This document shows positions 63,587-64,000 of a DNA stretch of 64,000 bases, piece by piece. The notes under the pieces are model-generated. The model made no database searches. It was not told the origin of the DNA and was given only the letters and a program-made list of their open reading frames with translations. The stretch covers positions 310,001 through 374,000 of the forward strand of contig JAADJZ010000001.1 in the NCBI GenBank assembly GCA_011032825.1. Direction: 5' to 3'. The position numbers and the translations under genes are program-made. Origin of the DNA: Massariosphaeria phaeospora. Lineage: Eukaryota; Ascomycota; Dothideomycetes; Pleosporales. Positions within the stretch are counted from its first letter, which is position 1. Every line of letters begins with the position of its first letter.

Positions 63587-64000
63587 GTAAGTGTTCCTTG
63601 CTTTGCTGGCTGAAAGAATGAAGGCTCACTGATTATTTTAATTTCTTGTTCGTAATGTAATGCCGTAATCAATAATCCATACGTATATATATCCTGCGAA
63701 AAACCTATGGCGCCCCGACTGCATGTTGTAACAGTAGTATCAACATCCCCAAGTCATTTCAGCTAACATACGCTATGTGAAAACACGAGCGATCACATCA
63801 AGAGTACTTGGTACTACTATTCTAATCTGAAAGCCGACATCTGCACAGATACTTTCCAGACTGGGCTTCCAGTCACGGTCTTCAACACGGTACGTGCTGC
63901 AATAGATGGAGCAGCTGCAGCTGTACAACGACGTCTCCAAGCCCACGGAACAGGCCCGCAGGAACTGCGCTGCAGCAAACATGGCCCGCAATTCCATCGC
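63587..64000 (-). other. Right-edge region with a possible partial ORF
   Basis: A minus-strand frame from the window edge to 63773 (stop) has Cys-rich content (YSCSCSIYCSTYRV) and could be the 3' end of a gene outside the window, but no family is recognisable. The rest is the 3' region of the chitin-binding gene. Confidence 0.25.

Noticed and set aside
1..64000. tRNA, rRNA, CRISPR or prophage-type features
   Set aside because: Looked for T-loop (GGTTCGANTCC) and repeat-spacer patterns; none fits. The only T-loop-like hits lie inside coding exons such as SDH2 (about 12785).

Overview
The window is nuclear DNA of a filamentous ascomycete (Pezizomycotina). Genes carry many 45-120 nt GT-AG introns with CTAAC/CTGAC-type branch points. 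Several fungus-restricted families are present: CFEM, DUF3602, DUF7703, Zn2Cys6 regulator, NatB Mdm20 and recyclin. A Dothideomycete is my best guess, but class-level placement from family memory is weak. I see no tRNA, rRNA, CRISPR or bacterial-style operon. Twenty-six protein-coding loci or fragments could be supported. For the multi-exon ones I rebuilt the exons by hand and checked that each joined frame stays open with a correct total length.

Layout. 0-9 kb is compact: RGG-rich protein (off the left edge), MND1 (meiotic recombination), an RRN9-domain-like protein, an ERCC8/CSA-type WD40 repair protein, an unknown disordered protein, a METTL21-type methyltransferase and a TLC-like membrane protein. 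After a 2.3 kb gene-free stretch, 11-27.5 kb carries a DUF7703 membrane protein, SDH2, an F-box/2EXR-like protein, a HAD phosphatase, gamma-glutamyltransferase, PRP39, an unknown protein and a Zn2Cys6 transcription factor. Then come 3.7 kb without a gene, a SAM+PH (Boi-type) polarity protein at 31.3-33.9 kb, and 2.5 kb of microsatellite-rich DNA.

The most interesting locus is at 36.4-36.8 kb (minus strand). It is a secreted repeat precursor with three near-identical 12-residue cores (GNGCRFTGQPCS) flanked by Kex2-type dibasic sites and Ste13-like Ala/Pro/Glu spacers. The C-x3-GQPC core matches ascomycete alpha-pheromones, so I read it as the alpha-type mating pheromone precursor. A single extra C in a short run shifts the frame after the first core, leaving one encoded copy instead of three.

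38-45.6 kb is again compact: mitochondrial methionyl-tRNA synthetase, the NatB auxiliary subunit Mdm20/Naa25 and a 2-oxoglutarate/Fe(II) dioxygenase. 46.9-53 kb is sparse: a DUF3602 protein, a possible small protein and a CFEM GPI-anchored protein. 53.6-58.2 kb holds a recyclin-1 homologue (F-box, Sec10-like, CaaX) and a DEK_C-SWIB protein.

58.9-60.5 kb looks rearranged. A degenerate ~57 bp tandem array is followed by a frameshifted unknown gene containing 21/42 bp and 57 bp coding repeats. This abuts, tail to tail, the truncated start of an F-box-like gene. The window ends with a secreted hevein-type chitin-binding protein that has long Thr/Pro/Ser repeats and a C-terminal CBM-like domain, plus an unidentified partial ORF. 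The genes do not form one pathway or a biosynthetic cluster. Both apparent frameshifts are single-base changes in homopolymers, so raw-read checking matters.
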